Source: an uncultured Oscillospiraceae bacterium (GTDB lineage: Bacteria; Bacillota; Clostridia; Oscillospirales; Oscillospiraceae). Taken from it: DNA of 64,000 nucleotides. A model generated the notes under the pieces. That model did no database searches. It saw nothing but the letters and a program-made list of their open reading frames with translations, and was not told the origin of the DNA. The DNA lies in contig CAJUAC010000004.1 of NCBI GenBank assembly GCA_910583885.1, positions 1 through 64,000 on the forward strand, given 5' to 3'. This document shows, in pieces, positions 43,343 through 52,658 of the stretch. A program made the position numbers and the translations under genes. Position 1 is the first letter of the stretch; each line of letters begins with the position of its first letter.

Positions 43343-44704
43343 TCAGCCAGCGATGCGGCCCTGGATCTCGTCCAGGACAGCCTGGGCGTCCTCGCCCTGG
43401 CAGATGCGCTGCTCCGCCTCGATCACGCCCTGCTTGACGTCGATCCACTCCGCACGGCTGGAGGGATAGAAGTCACAGGAGAGCAGGATGGAGGAGAAGT
43501 TGGAGAAATATTCGCTGTTGCCGGGGGCCTTGTCGGGGCCGCCCACCACGAACTGCTCAGCGTTCTTGGCCAGCAGCTCGGAGGAGTCGGTGGTGACGGG
43601 CAGGAAGCCCTCGTACACCATGTACTCGGAATAGCGGTTGGTGTCATAGAAGAAGTCGAAGAACTTGCTGACAGCGTCCAGACGGGCGGCCTCGTCGGCG
43701 TTCTTGCTGGCGGTGATGCTGCTGTCAAAGACCATCAGGCGGTCGCACACACCCATGCTCACGGGCTTGCCGGTCTGGGTGGGCAGGTCGGCGACCACGT
43801 AGTTGACCTCGGAGTCAGCGCTCATCATGTTGCAGGCGCCGATCATCATGGCCTGGGAGCCGGCGTTGAAGGCATCCTGGAGGGGGTAGCGGGTGTCGGT
43901 GTAGGGGTTGGCGTTGCAGTAGCCGTTGTCGATCAGGCTCTTGATGTAGGTCATGGCCTCAGCGTTCTGGGGGCTGTTGAGGGCCCAGTCGCCGTTGGCG
44001 TCCACGAAGCCGCCGCCGTTGTTCCAGGTGTAGTAGGCAAAGGCAGCCTGGCCCTCGTCGGTGGAGATGTCAAGGCCCCAGGGGACGATAGAATCACCGA
44101 ACTTGTCCTTGATGGCCTGGCAGGCGGCGTCAACCTCAGCCCAGGTGGTGGGAGGGGCGGTGATGCCAGCCTCGTTGAGCAGATCCATGTTGCAGAACAT
44201 GGCGCGGCAGGAGGCCAGGATGGGCAGGGCCCAGACAGTGCCGTCCAGCTCGTTGGCGGTCCAGAAGCTGGGGATCAGCTTGGCCTTCAGCTCAGCGGAG
44301 GTGTACTTCTCAGCGGGGACCAGCAGGTCGTCGGCCACGTAGTCGGCAAAGGTGTCGATGTTCAGGATGTCAGGGGCCTGCTGGGTGCCGATGCGGGTAC
44401 CCACCACGGTGTACAGATCGTTCCAGGAGACGATCTCCACGTTCAGGTCGATGTTGTTGTAGGTGTCCTCAAAGTCCTTTTCAAAGGTGGGCCACCAATC
44501 CTGGGTGTAGTTGCCGTACTGGGAGATGATGACGTTCAGGGTGACTTTCTCCTCAGAGGGGGCGGGGGCAGGATCGGGGGTGCTGGGAGTGGAGTCGGAC
44601 TGGCTGGGGGTGTTGTTCTGGGCCGGGGGGGTGTTGTTCCCGCCGCAGGCGGCCAGGGCCAGCACCATCACCAGGGCCAGCAGCATTGCAAGAGCTCTCT
44701 TCAT
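43343..44704 (-). CDS. Sugar ABC transporter substrate-binding lipoprotein
   Basis: 453 aa. Lipoprotein signal with LAAC near residues 17-20, then an NNTPPAQNNTPSQSDSTPST spacer. The mature protein is a family 1 sugar-binding protein (VTLNVIISQYGNYTQDWWPTFEKDF). It belongs with the permeases downstream and the AraC/GH13 genes upstream. Preferred sugar is inferred, not shown. Confidence 0.94.
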   Translation of the reverse strand: MKRALAMLLALVMVLALAACGGNNTPPAQNNTPSQSDSTPSTPDPAPAPSEEKVTLNVIISQYGNYTQDWWPTFEKDFEDTYNNIDLNVEIVSWNDLYTVVGTRIGTQQAPDILNIDTFADYVADDLLVPAEKYTSAELKAKLIPSFWTANELDGTVWALPILASCRAMFCNMDLLNEAGITAPPTTWAEVDAACQAIKDKFGDSIVPWGLDISTDEGQAAFAYYTWNNGGGFVDANGDWALNSPQNAEAMTYIKSLIDNGYCNANPYTDTRYPLQDAFNAGSQAMMIGACNMMSADSEVNYVVADLPTQTGKPVSMGVCDRLMVFDSSITASKNADEAARLDAVSKFFDFFYDTNRYSEYMVYEGFLPVTTDSSELLAKNAEQFVVGGPDKAPGNSEYFSNFSSILLSCDFYPSSRAEWIDVKQGVIEAEQRICQGEDAQAVLDEIQGRIAG

Positions 44705-44793
44705 TTCTCAATAATCCTCCTTAAGCTTGATAGGAAGCGGCGCTTCCCGCGCGGACTGGAAGCCATAGCGCACGAAGCGTCGATCTGCCTAAT

Positions 44794-44836
44794 ATTGTAT
44801 CTTCTTCCACCAATAAAAAATAGGAATGAACGTTCA
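44794..44836 (-). promoter_or_regulatory. Activator-dependent promoter region of the sugar uptake operon
   Basis: Minus-strand TACAAT (44794-44799) with a poor -35 (TATTTT) and a perfect palindrome TGAACGTTCA (44827-44836) just upstream. A weak -35 plus an upstream palindrome fits control by the neighbouring AraC protein. Confidence 0.5.
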
Positions 44837-44913
44837 GAAAATAGCAAAATCGTACATATCAAGAAAAATTGTGCGAATTATGTAAAAACCTACGCAGTAT
44901 TTCGTCAATATGC

Positions 44914-45768
44914 CTAAAGATTTTGGGTCTTGAGCGGCCCTTTTTCCCGAAATGCCCTGGGGGTTGTACCGGTGACGGAGCGGAAGACCCTGGAAAAATA
45001 GTTGTAGTCGCTGATGCCGACCGCCTCGGCCACGGCGGAGATGGGCAGGTTGTTTTGCAGCAGGAGGGCCTTGGCGGCATCAATGCGGCGCTGGGCAATC
45101 AGATAGGAGAGGGTATGTCCGCCGGAGAGCTCCTTGGCCAACCGGCAGAGCTTGGTCCGCCCAATGTGCAGCTGCTCGGATATGGAGGCCAGGGAGAGCT
45201 TCTCCATGTAGTGCTGGTCCAGATACAGCTCCAGCCGCTGTATGTCTGTGCGCCCGGTGGCCTGGATCATCCCCTTAAGCTGGATGTAAGCGGACAGGGC
45301 CTCCAGGATCTCCGCGTAGGCCGACAGCTCCTTGGCGGAGTACTGGCGGAACTGGAGGAAGGTGCTGTGCAGCGCCTCCATACTGCCGGGATACCAGCCC
45401 AGGAGCTGCCGGCTGTCCGCCCACTGCTGCGCTATGGGGGATTCGTCCAAAAAGCAGCCAAAGATCAGGTAGGCCAGGGGGACATTCTGGCTGTATATCG
45501 GCATGATTGCCTCACAGATCCCGGCATGGCAGCGGTAGAAGCGGAAGCCCTCCCCGGCGGCGCAGCTTTTGACGGCCTGGGCGTCGCAGGCCTGGCAGCG
45601 TGCGTGGCCCTCCGGCAGGGCGTTGATGGCTTGGCAGAAGGGCGGGTGGTTCTCGAAGAGGCAGATGTCCCTGCCCTGGGGGTCCAGGATATTGGCCGGC
45701 ATCCCGGTGAGGACATAGAGGTTTGTGACCAGCTGGAGCAGCTGCTCCTGGTCGAACAGTACGTTCAT
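44914..45768 (-). CDS. AraC family regulator with PocR sensory domain
   Basis: 284 aa from ATG 45768 (GGAGGG upstream). Residues 5-150 form a PocR-type domain with cysteines (CQACDAQAVKSC) and FYRCHAGICEAIMPI. The C-terminal AraC domain (about 185-284) has two helix-turn-helix units ending ISDYNYFSRVFRSVTGTTPRAFR. It probably senses a sugar derivative and activates the uptake operon immediately downstream. Confidence 0.92.
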   Translation of the reverse strand: MNVLFDQEQLLQLVTNLYVLTGMPANILDPQGRDICLFENHPPFCQAINALPEGHARCQACDAQAVKSCAAGEGFRFYRCHAGICEAIMPIYSQNVPLAYLIFGCFLDESPIAQQWADSRQLLGWYPGSMEALHSTFLQFRQYSAKELSAYAEILEALSAYIQLKGMIQATGRTDIQRLELYLDQHYMEKLSLASISEQLHIGRTKLCRLAKELSGGHTLSYLIAQRRIDAAKALLLQNNLPISAVAEAVGISDYNYFSRVFRSVTGTTPRAFREKGPLKTQNL

Positions 45769-45827
45769 GGTATCCCTCCAGATGTGCGCACCTCCCCGGA
45801 GGGGGCTGTGCAGTGTAGTGCCTATCC

Positions 45828-45836
45828 AATATACCA
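45828..45836 (-). promoter_or_regulatory. Extended -10 promoter of the AraC gene
   Basis: TGG-TATATT on the minus strand, 60 bases before the ATG, with a poor -35. Confidence 0.5.
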
Positions 45837-45946
45837 CAGGCCAGGGCAGTTGGCTAGGGGGGAGTATCTGGGGGGCCGCCGGGCAAACAGGAGCCGCAGG
45901 CCCTGGGCAGGCCTGCGGCGTCGTTTGGGGTGGGGCGGTGCGTGTG

Positions 45947-47257
45947 TTACCGCTCCATTTTCCAGTATGCTGTGCTGTAGGGGGCCAGCTCGCTGCCGCC
46001 GCCGAAGTCGTGGGTCTGCCCGGTGATGAGATCCACCGCCAGGCCGCAGCCGGCGTCGAAGTGGGCGGTATAGGGGACGCTGTCGGCATTGACCGCTACC
46101 AGCACCCGCTCGCCGTCCACTGCCCGTTCAAAGATGATCTGCCGGTTGGTGAGCACCACGTTGCGGTACGCGCCGTAGCAGAGGGCGCGGCTGGAGCGGC
46201 GGGCCTGGGCCAGCCGGGCGATGAAGTCCGTCAGGCTGCTGTGCCCCGGCGTCTCCAGGGCGGGGCGCAGGGCGTCGTCACCCTGGGACTTCCGGCCCTC
46301 CAGCCCCCACTCGCTGCCGTAGTATACGGCGGGGACGCCGGGCATCCCGAAGAGGATGCCATAGGCCGGGCAGAGGTGGTCCTTGTTGGAGAGGATGCTG
46401 GCGATGCGCTCCACGTCGTGGTTGTCCAGGAAGCTGAGGAGATGCTTCCCCTTGTAGAGAGTCCAGTTCTCCGGCCCGAATTGGCGGGCCAGGCTGTGGC
46501 CAATCTCGAAGAGGTTCATGGAGTTGAAGCTGGACCAGAGGCCCTTATAGCACTCATAATTTGTGACGGAATGGCACAGGCTGTCGCCCATCCAGCGGTT
46601 GTAGTCCCCGTGGAGCGTCTCGCCCATGAGGACGAAATCCGGCTTGAGGCTGCCGGTAAAGCTGCGCAGCTGCCGCAGGTAGTCCGGGCTGAGGCAGTAG
46701 GCCACGTCCAGCCGTAGCCCGTCGATACCGAACTGCTCCACCCAGGTGCGGATGGCGTCGAATTGGTGCTGTACCACCGCCGGGTTATTCAGGTTCAGCT
46801 TGACCAGTTCATAGTGGCCCTCCCAGGCCTCGTACCAAAAGCCGTCGTTAAAGGCGGTGTTGCCGTCGAAGTTCAGGTGGAACCAGTCCTTATAGGGGCT
46901 GTCCCACTTCTTCTCCTGCACGTCCCGGAAGGCCCAGAAGCCGCGGCCGACGTGATTGAAGACGCCGTCCAGCATCACCCGCAGGCCAGCGGCGTGGAGT
47001 GCGCTGCACACCTGCTGGAAATCCTCGTTGGATCCCAGGCGGCAGTCCAGCTTGCAGTAGTCCCGGGTATCATACCCGTGCCGGTCGCTCTCAAAGAGGG
47101 GGTTAAAAAGGACGGTGTCCGCCCCCAGGGACTGGATATGCTCAATCCAGTCCAGCACCCGCCGGATGCGGGGGGCCTGCACCCCGTCGTTTTCCCTGGG
47201 GGCCCCGCACAGGCCCAAGGGGTAGATCTGGTAGATGACAGATTCGTCAAACCACAT
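45947..47257 (-). CDS. GH13 alpha-glucan hydrolase, cytoplasmic (neopullulanase/cyclomaltodextrinase-like)
   Basis: 436 aa from ATG 47257 (GGAG upstream). All four GH13 regions are present: LDGVFNHVG (D97), GLRLDVA (nucleophile D184), MGETLHGD (acid/base E213) and FLDNHD (D281). There is no signal peptide and no N-terminal beta domain, unlike typical neopullulanases of about 580 aa. It would cut imported maltodextrins inside the cell, matching the ABC system and AraC gene next to it. Confidence 0.93.
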   Translation of the reverse strand: MWFDESVIYQIYPLGLCGAPRENDGVQAPRIRRVLDWIEHIQSLGADTVLFNPLFESDRHGYDTRDYCKLDCRLGSNEDFQQVCSALHAAGLRVMLDGVFNHVGRGFWAFRDVQEKKWDSPYKDWFHLNFDGNTAFNDGFWYEAWEGHYELVKLNLNNPAVVQHQFDAIRTWVEQFGIDGLRLDVAYCLSPDYLRQLRSFTGSLKPDFVLMGETLHGDYNRWMGDSLCHSVTNYECYKGLWSSFNSMNLFEIGHSLARQFGPENWTLYKGKHLLSFLDNHDVERIASILSNKDHLCPAYGILFGMPGVPAVYYGSEWGLEGRKSQGDDALRPALETPGHSSLTDFIARLAQARRSSRALCYGAYRNVVLTNRQIIFERAVDGERVLVAVNADSVPYTAHFDAGCGLAVDLITGQTHDFGGGSELAPYSTAYWKMER

Positions 47258-47320
47258 AGTATATTGTCTCCTTCCCGCCGGTGCTTGCCGGCGTGGTGTA
47301 ATGGGTGGTCTCTGGCTTCC

Positions 47321-47349
47321 AGTATACAGGAAAACAGGGGACTTGTCAA
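47321..47349 (-). promoter_or_regulatory. Sigma-A promoter of the GH13 gene
   Basis: Minus-strand TTGACA (47344-47349), 17-base spacer, TATACT (47321-47326). Confidence 0.85.
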
Positions 47350-47870
47350 AGAGGGCCCCCTGAGAGCGGTTTGGACCGGATAACCCGGCAGCTCCTGCGG
47401 ACCGGTTCTCCAGGGCTAAGGCAGTAGAAAATAATGCTGTATTTAATGGGGCAATTGCTGGTAATAACAGATTGCAGCGCATATATAAGCGTCACCGGCC
47501 CATATCACCTGTGTTCTTTTTGCGCTTGGGAAGACAAGATAGAGGAAGCAGATATGGAATCAACAGAAAAAAAGTTTCTGCTATCTGACTTGGACTTTTC
47601 ACATGAAGGGAACCACCCTCTATGCCCTCTGTCGTATATCCTGTTGATTCGTCAGCAATATCTGAAAGGGCTGTTTGCCCCCATTCCGAAACGGGGAAAA
47701 TGGGGAAAAGCAGCGGCCTGCCTTTGCCGGATGGGAGCCCTTCAGGGTGGGCAAACGCCCATTCCTCCGCTCGGCGGATGCCCTGTTTTGGCAGCTGCTG
47801 TATGCCCAGACGGCCCAATTGGAGGGGCCCCTTTTGTACAATACATTTTTTGCCAACCCAATAAAATAGA
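47350..47870. other. Intergenic stretch with no supported gene
   Basis: About 520 bases between two divergent promoters. A 146-codon plus-strand frame (47434-47874) has no ribosome site, an unusual composition and overlaps the promoter at 47871. I see nothing else firm in it. Confidence 0.5.
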
Positions 47871-47899
47871 TTGACAACAATGCACTTTTAGCGTATAGT
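47871..47899 (+). promoter_or_regulatory. Sigma-A promoter of the small coiled-coil gene
   Basis: TTGACA (47871-47876), 17-base spacer, TATAGT (47894-47899), about 30 bases before the ATG. Confidence 0.85.
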
Positions 47900-47929
47900 A
47901 ATTTTATCTTTCACACCGGAGGTGCCACA

Positions 47930-48127
47930 ATGGCTGCAAGAACAACGGAAGCCCGGATCAACGCGATCGAGGGAAAAATTGCGAAGAAGCGTGCAGAGAT
48001 CGAGGTCCTGGAGGCGCAGAGACAGAGGCTTCTGCATCCTGTCAACATGCGGACTGTGCTGAGCAAGGCGAAGGAAGCGGGCATGACTGCGGAGCAGATG
48101 GCAGAGAAGCTGGGAATTGATATCTGA
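47930..48127 (+). CDS. Small coiled-coil protein of unknown function
   Basis: 65 aa. A charged helix with heptads (IEGKIAKKRAEIEVLEAQRQRLL) is followed by TVLSKAKEAGMTAEQMAEKLGI, which looks like a short helix-turn-helix-like tail. GGAGG and a strong promoter argue that it is real. Similar small proteins occur singly in Firmicutes; no role is known. It is transcribed alone. Confidence 0.8.
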   Translation: MAARTTEARINAIEGKIAKKRAEIEVLEAQRQRLLHPVNMRTVLSKAKEAGMTAEQMAEKLGIDI

Positions 48128-48132
48128 GAAAA

Positions 48133-48171
48133 ATCCCCATGGATTGTGCAACAGGCACCGTCCATGGGGAT
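48133..48171. terminator. Bidirectional terminator
   Basis: An 11-bp stem (48133-48143 with 48161-48171). On the minus strand it is followed by a T run, so it ends the hydrogenase operon; it also closes the small plus-strand gene. Confidence 0.8.
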
Positions 48172-48180
48172 CCGTATTTG

Positions 48181-48717
48181 TCAGCGTTTCATCGCCCTGC
48201 GCAGCATAGGGGCCAGCAGCAGGCCGATGCCGCCGCCCACCAGGGCGGTGACAAGCTGCGGGTAGGAGAACATGGCGCTGAAAACGGCGATCTGGGGCTC
48301 CTGCAAGGGCAGGACAGCGCACAGCAGCTTGACTACCAACAGGTAAAGCACGGCGGATTTACCCGCCGCTGCTGCCAGCCAGGCTGCCCCTGCGCGCCAG
48401 GAGGGGATTTCCCGCCCGGCAGCCAACAGGCCCAGCAGCAGGACGAACACCAAATTCCCCACTGCGATGGAGGGGACAATGGGCAGCAGCTGGGGGCCGA
48501 TCCCCAGCAGGAAGGCAAAGAACGGGGACAGGAGGGCCACCACGGCCCCGCTCCACACGCCAGAGGCCAGTACAGAGACGGCCAGCACAGCGTTGACACA
48601 GGAGCCGGTCACATACTGCCCGGCAGCTTTTGTGGTAATCTGTAAAATCAGGAGCAGGGCTGTCATCACGGCGGTTTCCGTGATCCATAGGGCCCGTTTG
48701 CTCGCAATAGAGTGCAT
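48181..48717 (-). CDS. ECF-type substrate-binding (S component)-like membrane protein
   Basis: 178 aa with five to six hydrophobic helices. The pattern TAVMTALLLILQI, then NAVLAVSVLASGVWSGAVVALLSPFFAFLLG resembles ECF S components, which capture vitamins or other small molecules for a shared EcfAAT module. AAAGGAGG is upstream. It lies 21 bases behind hydA, so it is in the hydrogenase operon. Whether it carries a cofactor for the hydrogenase is speculation. Confidence 0.75.
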   Translation of the reverse strand: MHSIASKRALWITETAVMTALLLILQITTKAAGQYVTGSCVNAVLAVSVLASGVWSGAVVALLSPFFAFLLGIGPQLLPIVPSIAVGNLVFVLLLGLLAAGREIPSWRAGAAWLAAAAGKSAVLYLLVVKLLCAVLPLQEPQIAVFSAMFSYPQLVTALVGGGIGLLLAPMLRRAMKR

Positions 48718-48738
48718 CGCAGGTACCTCCTTTTTGAT

Positions 48739-50493
48739 CTACCGCTCCCGGGCAGGGGCGGGGGGCATCCGCCAGGCGCCGTGGTCGGTGTGCAGCAGGT
48801 GGTGGGCCTGTTCGCTGCATGGCCGCTCCAGGTATTCCCGGTAGAGCGTCTGGATGTCGCTGTTTTCATGGCTGAAGCGGACCTTCTCGTGCTTATCCAT
48901 GGACCACAGTGCGTCCCCGCGGTACTCCGCCAGCTCCACACCGTCTACAATCGGCTGCCCGCCGCCTCCGGCACAGCCGCCGGGACAGGCCATGACCTCC
49001 ACAAAGTCATAGCTCACATCACCCCGCCGGAGGGCCTCCATCAGCTTCCGGGCGCGGCCCAGGCTGCTGACCACCGCCACCCGGACGACGCCGGCACCGG
49101 GGATATTGAAAGCCGCCTCCTTCCAGCTGTCGTGGTCCATCCCCCGCACAGCCCGGAAGGTGTCCGCGTTGGGATTGCGGCCAGTAACCAGGTAGTAGGC
49201 GCTGCGCAGGGCGGCGTCCATCACGCCGCCAGTGGCGCCAAAGACCACCGCTGCCCCAGTCCCGGTGCCCAGGGGGCTGTCAAACTCCTCCTCCGGCAGG
49301 TTCTCGACAAGGATCTTGTCTGCGCGGACCATGCGGATCAGCTCCCGGGTGGTCAGCACCACGTCCACATCCGGATCCCCGCAGGCGTCCCGCATGGGCT
49401 CCAGGGCTGCCTCAGCCTTCTTGGCCAGGCACGGCATGATGGATACCACCCGCATCTTGCGGGGGTCCAAACCGGCTTTCTGGGCGAAATAGCTCTTTGC
49501 CACTGCACCGAACATCTGCTGGGGGGATTTGGCAGTGGAGAGGTTGGCGGTAAACTCCGGGTAGTTGGATTTGACAAACCGCACCCAGCCGGGGCAGCAG
49601 GAGGTGAACATGGGCCACTGGTACTGGTCGCGGTGGGTAAAGCGCTCCACAAACTCGCTGCCCTCCTCCATGATGGTCAGGTCAGCGGCAAAGTTGGTGT
49701 CAAAGACGTAGTGGAAGCCCAGCCGCCTGAGGGCGGCCACCATCTTCCGGGTGGCGGCAGGGCCCGGCTCCAGACCCATCTCCTCGGCCCAGGCCACCCG
49801 GACCGCCGGAGCCACCTGCACCACAGTGGTGAGGGTGGGGTCTGCCAGAATATCCAGCACAGGCTCCGTATCGTCCCGCTCCCGGAGGGCGGCGGTGGGG
49901 CAGTGGGTGACGCACTGTCCGCAGAAGGCGCAGTCGGCGTCGATGATCTTCCGGTTCTGGCTGACGTTGACCGTCACCCGGGAGCCGGTGCCGGCCAGAT
50001 CCCAGATATGCAGGTTCTGGATTTTGTCGCACACCTGGATGCAGCGCATACATTTGATGCACTTGCTCTCCTGCCGGATCAGGGGCGTCTTGCGATCCCA
50101 GATCTCCTTGCGGATATTGATGGGGTAGGGGATGTAGAGCAGGTTGGCGTCCATGGCCAGCTTTTGCAGGGAGCAGTTCCCGTTGCGGGTGCAGAAGGCG
50201 CACTGGCAGTCGTGCTGGGAGAGGATCAGGCGCAGGTTGGTCCGCCGGGCCGCCCGGACCCGGGGGGAGTTGGTGCGCACGACCATGCCGTCGTGGACCG
50301 GCTCCTCACAGGCGGTGACCAGGCGGTCCACGCCCTCCACCTCCACCACGCATACGCGGCAGGCGCCGATCTCATTGAGGCCCTTCCAATAGCACAGGCT
50401 GGGGATGGGGAAGCCAGCCGCCTTGGCGGCCTCCATAATGGTGGCGCCCTCCTCCACCGTGATGGCGGTGCCATTGATGGTGACATTTACCAT
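48739..50493 (-). CDS. hydA: [FeFe] hydrogenase, group A, catalytic subunit
   Basis: 584 aa from ATG 50493, overlapping the upstream stop by seven bases. Order: [2Fe-2S] domain (C34, C45, C48, C62), His-Cys3 [4Fe-4S] (H94, C98, C101, C107), two [4Fe-4S] ferredoxin motifs (C145-C155 and C188-C198), then the H-cluster domain. The H-cluster domain holds L1 FTSCCPGWV, L2 MPCLAKKAE and L3 EVMACPGGCAGGGG, all intact. It makes or oxidises hydrogen. The C-terminal 70 residues resemble the small subunit region of monomeric enzymes. The maturation genes HydE/F/G are not in this window. Confidence 0.95.
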   Translation of the reverse strand: MVNVTINGTAITVEEGATIMEAAKAAGFPIPSLCYWKGLNEIGACRVCVVEVEGVDRLVTACEEPVHDGMVVRTNSPRVRAARRTNLRLILSQHDCQCAFCTRNGNCSLQKLAMDANLLYIPYPINIRKEIWDRKTPLIRQESKCIKCMRCIQVCDKIQNLHIWDLAGTGSRVTVNVSQNRKIIDADCAFCGQCVTHCPTAALRERDDTEPVLDILADPTLTTVVQVAPAVRVAWAEEMGLEPGPAATRKMVAALRRLGFHYVFDTNFAADLTIMEEGSEFVERFTHRDQYQWPMFTSCCPGWVRFVKSNYPEFTANLSTAKSPQQMFGAVAKSYFAQKAGLDPRKMRVVSIMPCLAKKAEAALEPMRDACGDPDVDVVLTTRELIRMVRADKILVENLPEEEFDSPLGTGTGAAVVFGATGGVMDAALRSAYYLVTGRNPNADTFRAVRGMDHDSWKEAAFNIPGAGVVRVAVVSSLGRARKLMEALRRGDVSYDFVEVMACPGGCAGGGGQPIVDGVELAEYRGDALWSMDKHEKVRFSHENSDIQTLYREYLERPCSEQAHHLLHTDHGAWRMPPAPARER

Positions 50494-52325
50494 GCCTGTT
50501 TCCTCCCTCCTTTGAAGTTGCCATAGCCGAAGCAGTCGCAGCGCAGGCACCGGGAGCTCTCCTCCATGGCCCCCTGGGCTGTCAGGCCGCACTCAATGCA
50601 CTGGAAATCGCCCTTGCGCTCCCCGGCCTCCCGCTCCGTGGTGTTGACCCGGCCGTGGGGGGACTTGTTTTGCAGCGCGGGGGTGGGGATGGATACATCA
50701 ACAGAGATCTCGTGGTGGAAGCCCAGGTACTCGTCGATGTTGGCCGCAGCCACCTTCCCGGCGGCGATGGCCTTGATGGCAGAGGCCGGGCCGGTGACGC
50801 AGTCGCCCCCGGCGAAGACGCCGTCCATATCTGTTTTGGCCAGCTTGGAGTCGCTCAGCGCCTCGATGGTGCCCCGGTGGATGGGGATGCCTGCGTGCTC
50901 GAAGGCCATGGTCTCAATGCCCTGGCCGATGGCGACCACCACGATGTCGGCGGGGATGCGGATTTCGGGCTGCTCGGCGTTCTGGGGCACCGGGCGGCCG
51001 GAGCGGATGGCGCCGGGGATCTGGGGCTGGACCCACAGGGCGGCAGCCCGGCCATCCTCGCCCGCCTCAATGCGCACAGGGGACATCAGGGTCAGCAGCT
51101 CCACGCCCTCGGCCACCGCGCCCTCCACCTCCACAGGCAGGGCGGTCATATCCACCTGGCGGCGGCGGTAGATGCAGGAGACCTTCTCCGCGCCCAGGCG
51201 CACCGCGCTGCGGGTCACGTCCATGGCGACATTGCCGCCGCCGATGACAACGATCTTCTTCCCGGTGAAATCCGGCATCTCGTTGTCGCCGATGGCCCGG
51301 AGCATCTCCACTGCGCTGACCACGCCGGGGCTGTCCTCGCCGGGAATGCCGGTCTTTTTGTCGGTGTGGGCGCCGATGGAGATATAGATGCTGTCATACT
51401 GCCCGCGCAGCTGCTCAAACTGGATGTCCTCCCCCACATTCACTCCGGTTCGGACAGTGATGCCCAGGGAGAGGATGGAGTTGATCTCCTGATCCAGCAG
51501 CTCCCGGGGGAAACGGTAGCTGGGGATGCCGTAGCGCAGCATCCCGCCCAGCTGGCGGCGCTTCTCGTACACATCCACCTCGTGGCCCATGAGGGCCAGG
51601 TAGTAGGCGGCAGAGAGGCCGCCGGGGCCGCCGCCGATGACGGCCACCCGCTTGCCCGTGGGGGCGGCGCACAGGGGCTGTGCCACATCCCCCGCCGTGT
51701 CCACCGCGTAGCGCTTGAGGGCGCGGATGTTCATGGCGTCGTCGATCATGTTCCGGCGGCAGCGGGCCTCGCAGGGGTGTTCACATATGTAGGCGCAGGC
51801 CACAGGGAAGGGGTTGTCCTTGCGGATAAGACGGATGGCGTCCTCACAGCGGCCGGCGTTGATGAGGGCAATGTAGCCGGGGATGTCGATGCCCGCAGGG
51901 CACAGGGCCACGCAGGGGACAGGGTTCTCCAGGTTGCCCAGGCAGCGGTGGTTGTTGATGTGCTCCCAGTAGTCGTCCGCGAAGCCGCGGACCCCGTCCA
52001 GTACCAGCTGGGCGGCGTGGCGGCCGATGGCGCAGGCGGCGGTGGATGCGATGGACTGGGCAGTCTCCTCGATAAACTCCATGTGCCGGGGCTTGGCCCT
52101 GCCGTCGAGCACGTCGGCCAGCAGGATGGACAGCTGGCCCAGGCCCACCCGGCAGGGGACGCATTTCCCGCAGGTCTGCGCGTGGCAGAGGTTCAAAAAG
52201 TTCATGGCCATGTCCACTGGGCACAACCCCGGGGGAGACGCTGCGATGCGGCGCTCCATGTCATGGTAGAGCTGGTCAACCATCATCTGCGCCCGGTCCG
52301 GCGTTTTGATGTCTAAGCGGCTCAA
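50487..52325 (-). CDS. Hydrogenase partner: NuoF-type iron-sulfur domain fused to GltD-type NAD(P)H flavoprotein
   Basis: 612 aa. The N-terminus holds a NuoF C-terminal cluster domain (TCGKCVPCRVGLGQL), then a GltD/NfnB-like part with CPAGIDIPGYI, two nucleotide-binding motifs (VIGGGPGGLSAAYYLAL and VIGGGNVAMDVTR) and a closing cysteine domain CxECGLT / CLRCDCFG. There is no NuoF FMN/NADH domain. It likely passes electrons from NAD(P)H to HydA. Start: TTG 52325 fits a GGGAG eight bases upstream; GTG 52334 overlaps that site and is less likely. Confidence 0.9.
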   Translation of the reverse strand: MSRLDIKTPDRAQMMVDQLYHDMERRIAASPPGLCPVDMAMNFLNLCHAQTCGKCVPCRVGLGQLSILLADVLDGRAKPRHMEFIEETAQSIASTAACAIGRHAAQLVLDGVRGFADDYWEHINNHRCLGNLENPVPCVALCPAGIDIPGYIALINAGRCEDAIRLIRKDNPFPVACAYICEHPCEARCRRNMIDDAMNIRALKRYAVDTAGDVAQPLCAAPTGKRVAVIGGGPGGLSAAYYLALMGHEVDVYEKRRQLGGMLRYGIPSYRFPRELLDQEINSILSLGITVRTGVNVGEDIQFEQLRGQYDSIYISIGAHTDKKTGIPGEDSPGVVSAVEMLRAIGDNEMPDFTGKKIVVIGGGNVAMDVTRSAVRLGAEKVSCIYRRRQVDMTALPVEVEGAVAEGVELLTLMSPVRIEAGEDGRAAALWVQPQIPGAIRSGRPVPQNAEQPEIRIPADIVVVAIGQGIETMAFEHAGIPIHRGTIEALSDSKLAKTDMDGVFAGGDCVTGPASAIKAIAAGKVAAANIDEYLGFHHEISVDVSIPTPALQNKSPHGRVNTTEREAGERKGDFQCIECGLTAQGAMEESSRCLRCDCFGYGNFKGGRKQAW

Positions 52326-52434
52326 TGTGTACACTCCCTTCTGTTTTCAGCACTGTATAGGCTGCATAGTTTGGGCCGCGCCGCAGGGCGGTGTGTTCCG
52401 TCCCGGGGCGGCGGTTCGTTCAACGTGCAGGTTT

Positions 52435-52463
52435 AGTATAAATCCAAACAGCACCCCTGTCAA
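52435..52463 (-). promoter_or_regulatory. Sigma-A promoter of the hydrogenase operon
   Basis: Minus-strand TTGACA (52458-52463), 17-base spacer, TATACT (52435-52440). A leader of roughly 110 bases follows; nothing recognisable is seen in it. Confidence 0.85.
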
Positions 52464-52582
52464 CATGGCGGCGGGAGCGGCCAACCGGCTGGGGCATATT
52501 TGAAAATGGCCGGTATTCCCAGCGGCGGGCCGGTTATGGCCAGGCAGTCCTAAATTTCTTTGGAAAATGTTTGTGAAGGTTC

Positions 52583-52611
52583 TTGCAATCTGAGCCGGTT
52601 TGGTGTATGAT
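52583..52611 (+). promoter_or_regulatory. Promoter of the folT leader
   Basis: TTGCAA (52583-52588), 17-base spacer, TATGAT (52606-52611). Confidence 0.75.
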
Positions 52612-52658
52612 AGCCACGTTGCCGGGCGAGGGGTCCGGCGGCGGAATGGAATAGGATT

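Noticed and set aside
47434..47874. 146-codon plus-strand open frame between the GH13 gene and the small coiled-coil gene
   Set aside because: No ribosome site, mixed composition without domain signal, and it runs into the promoter at 47871.
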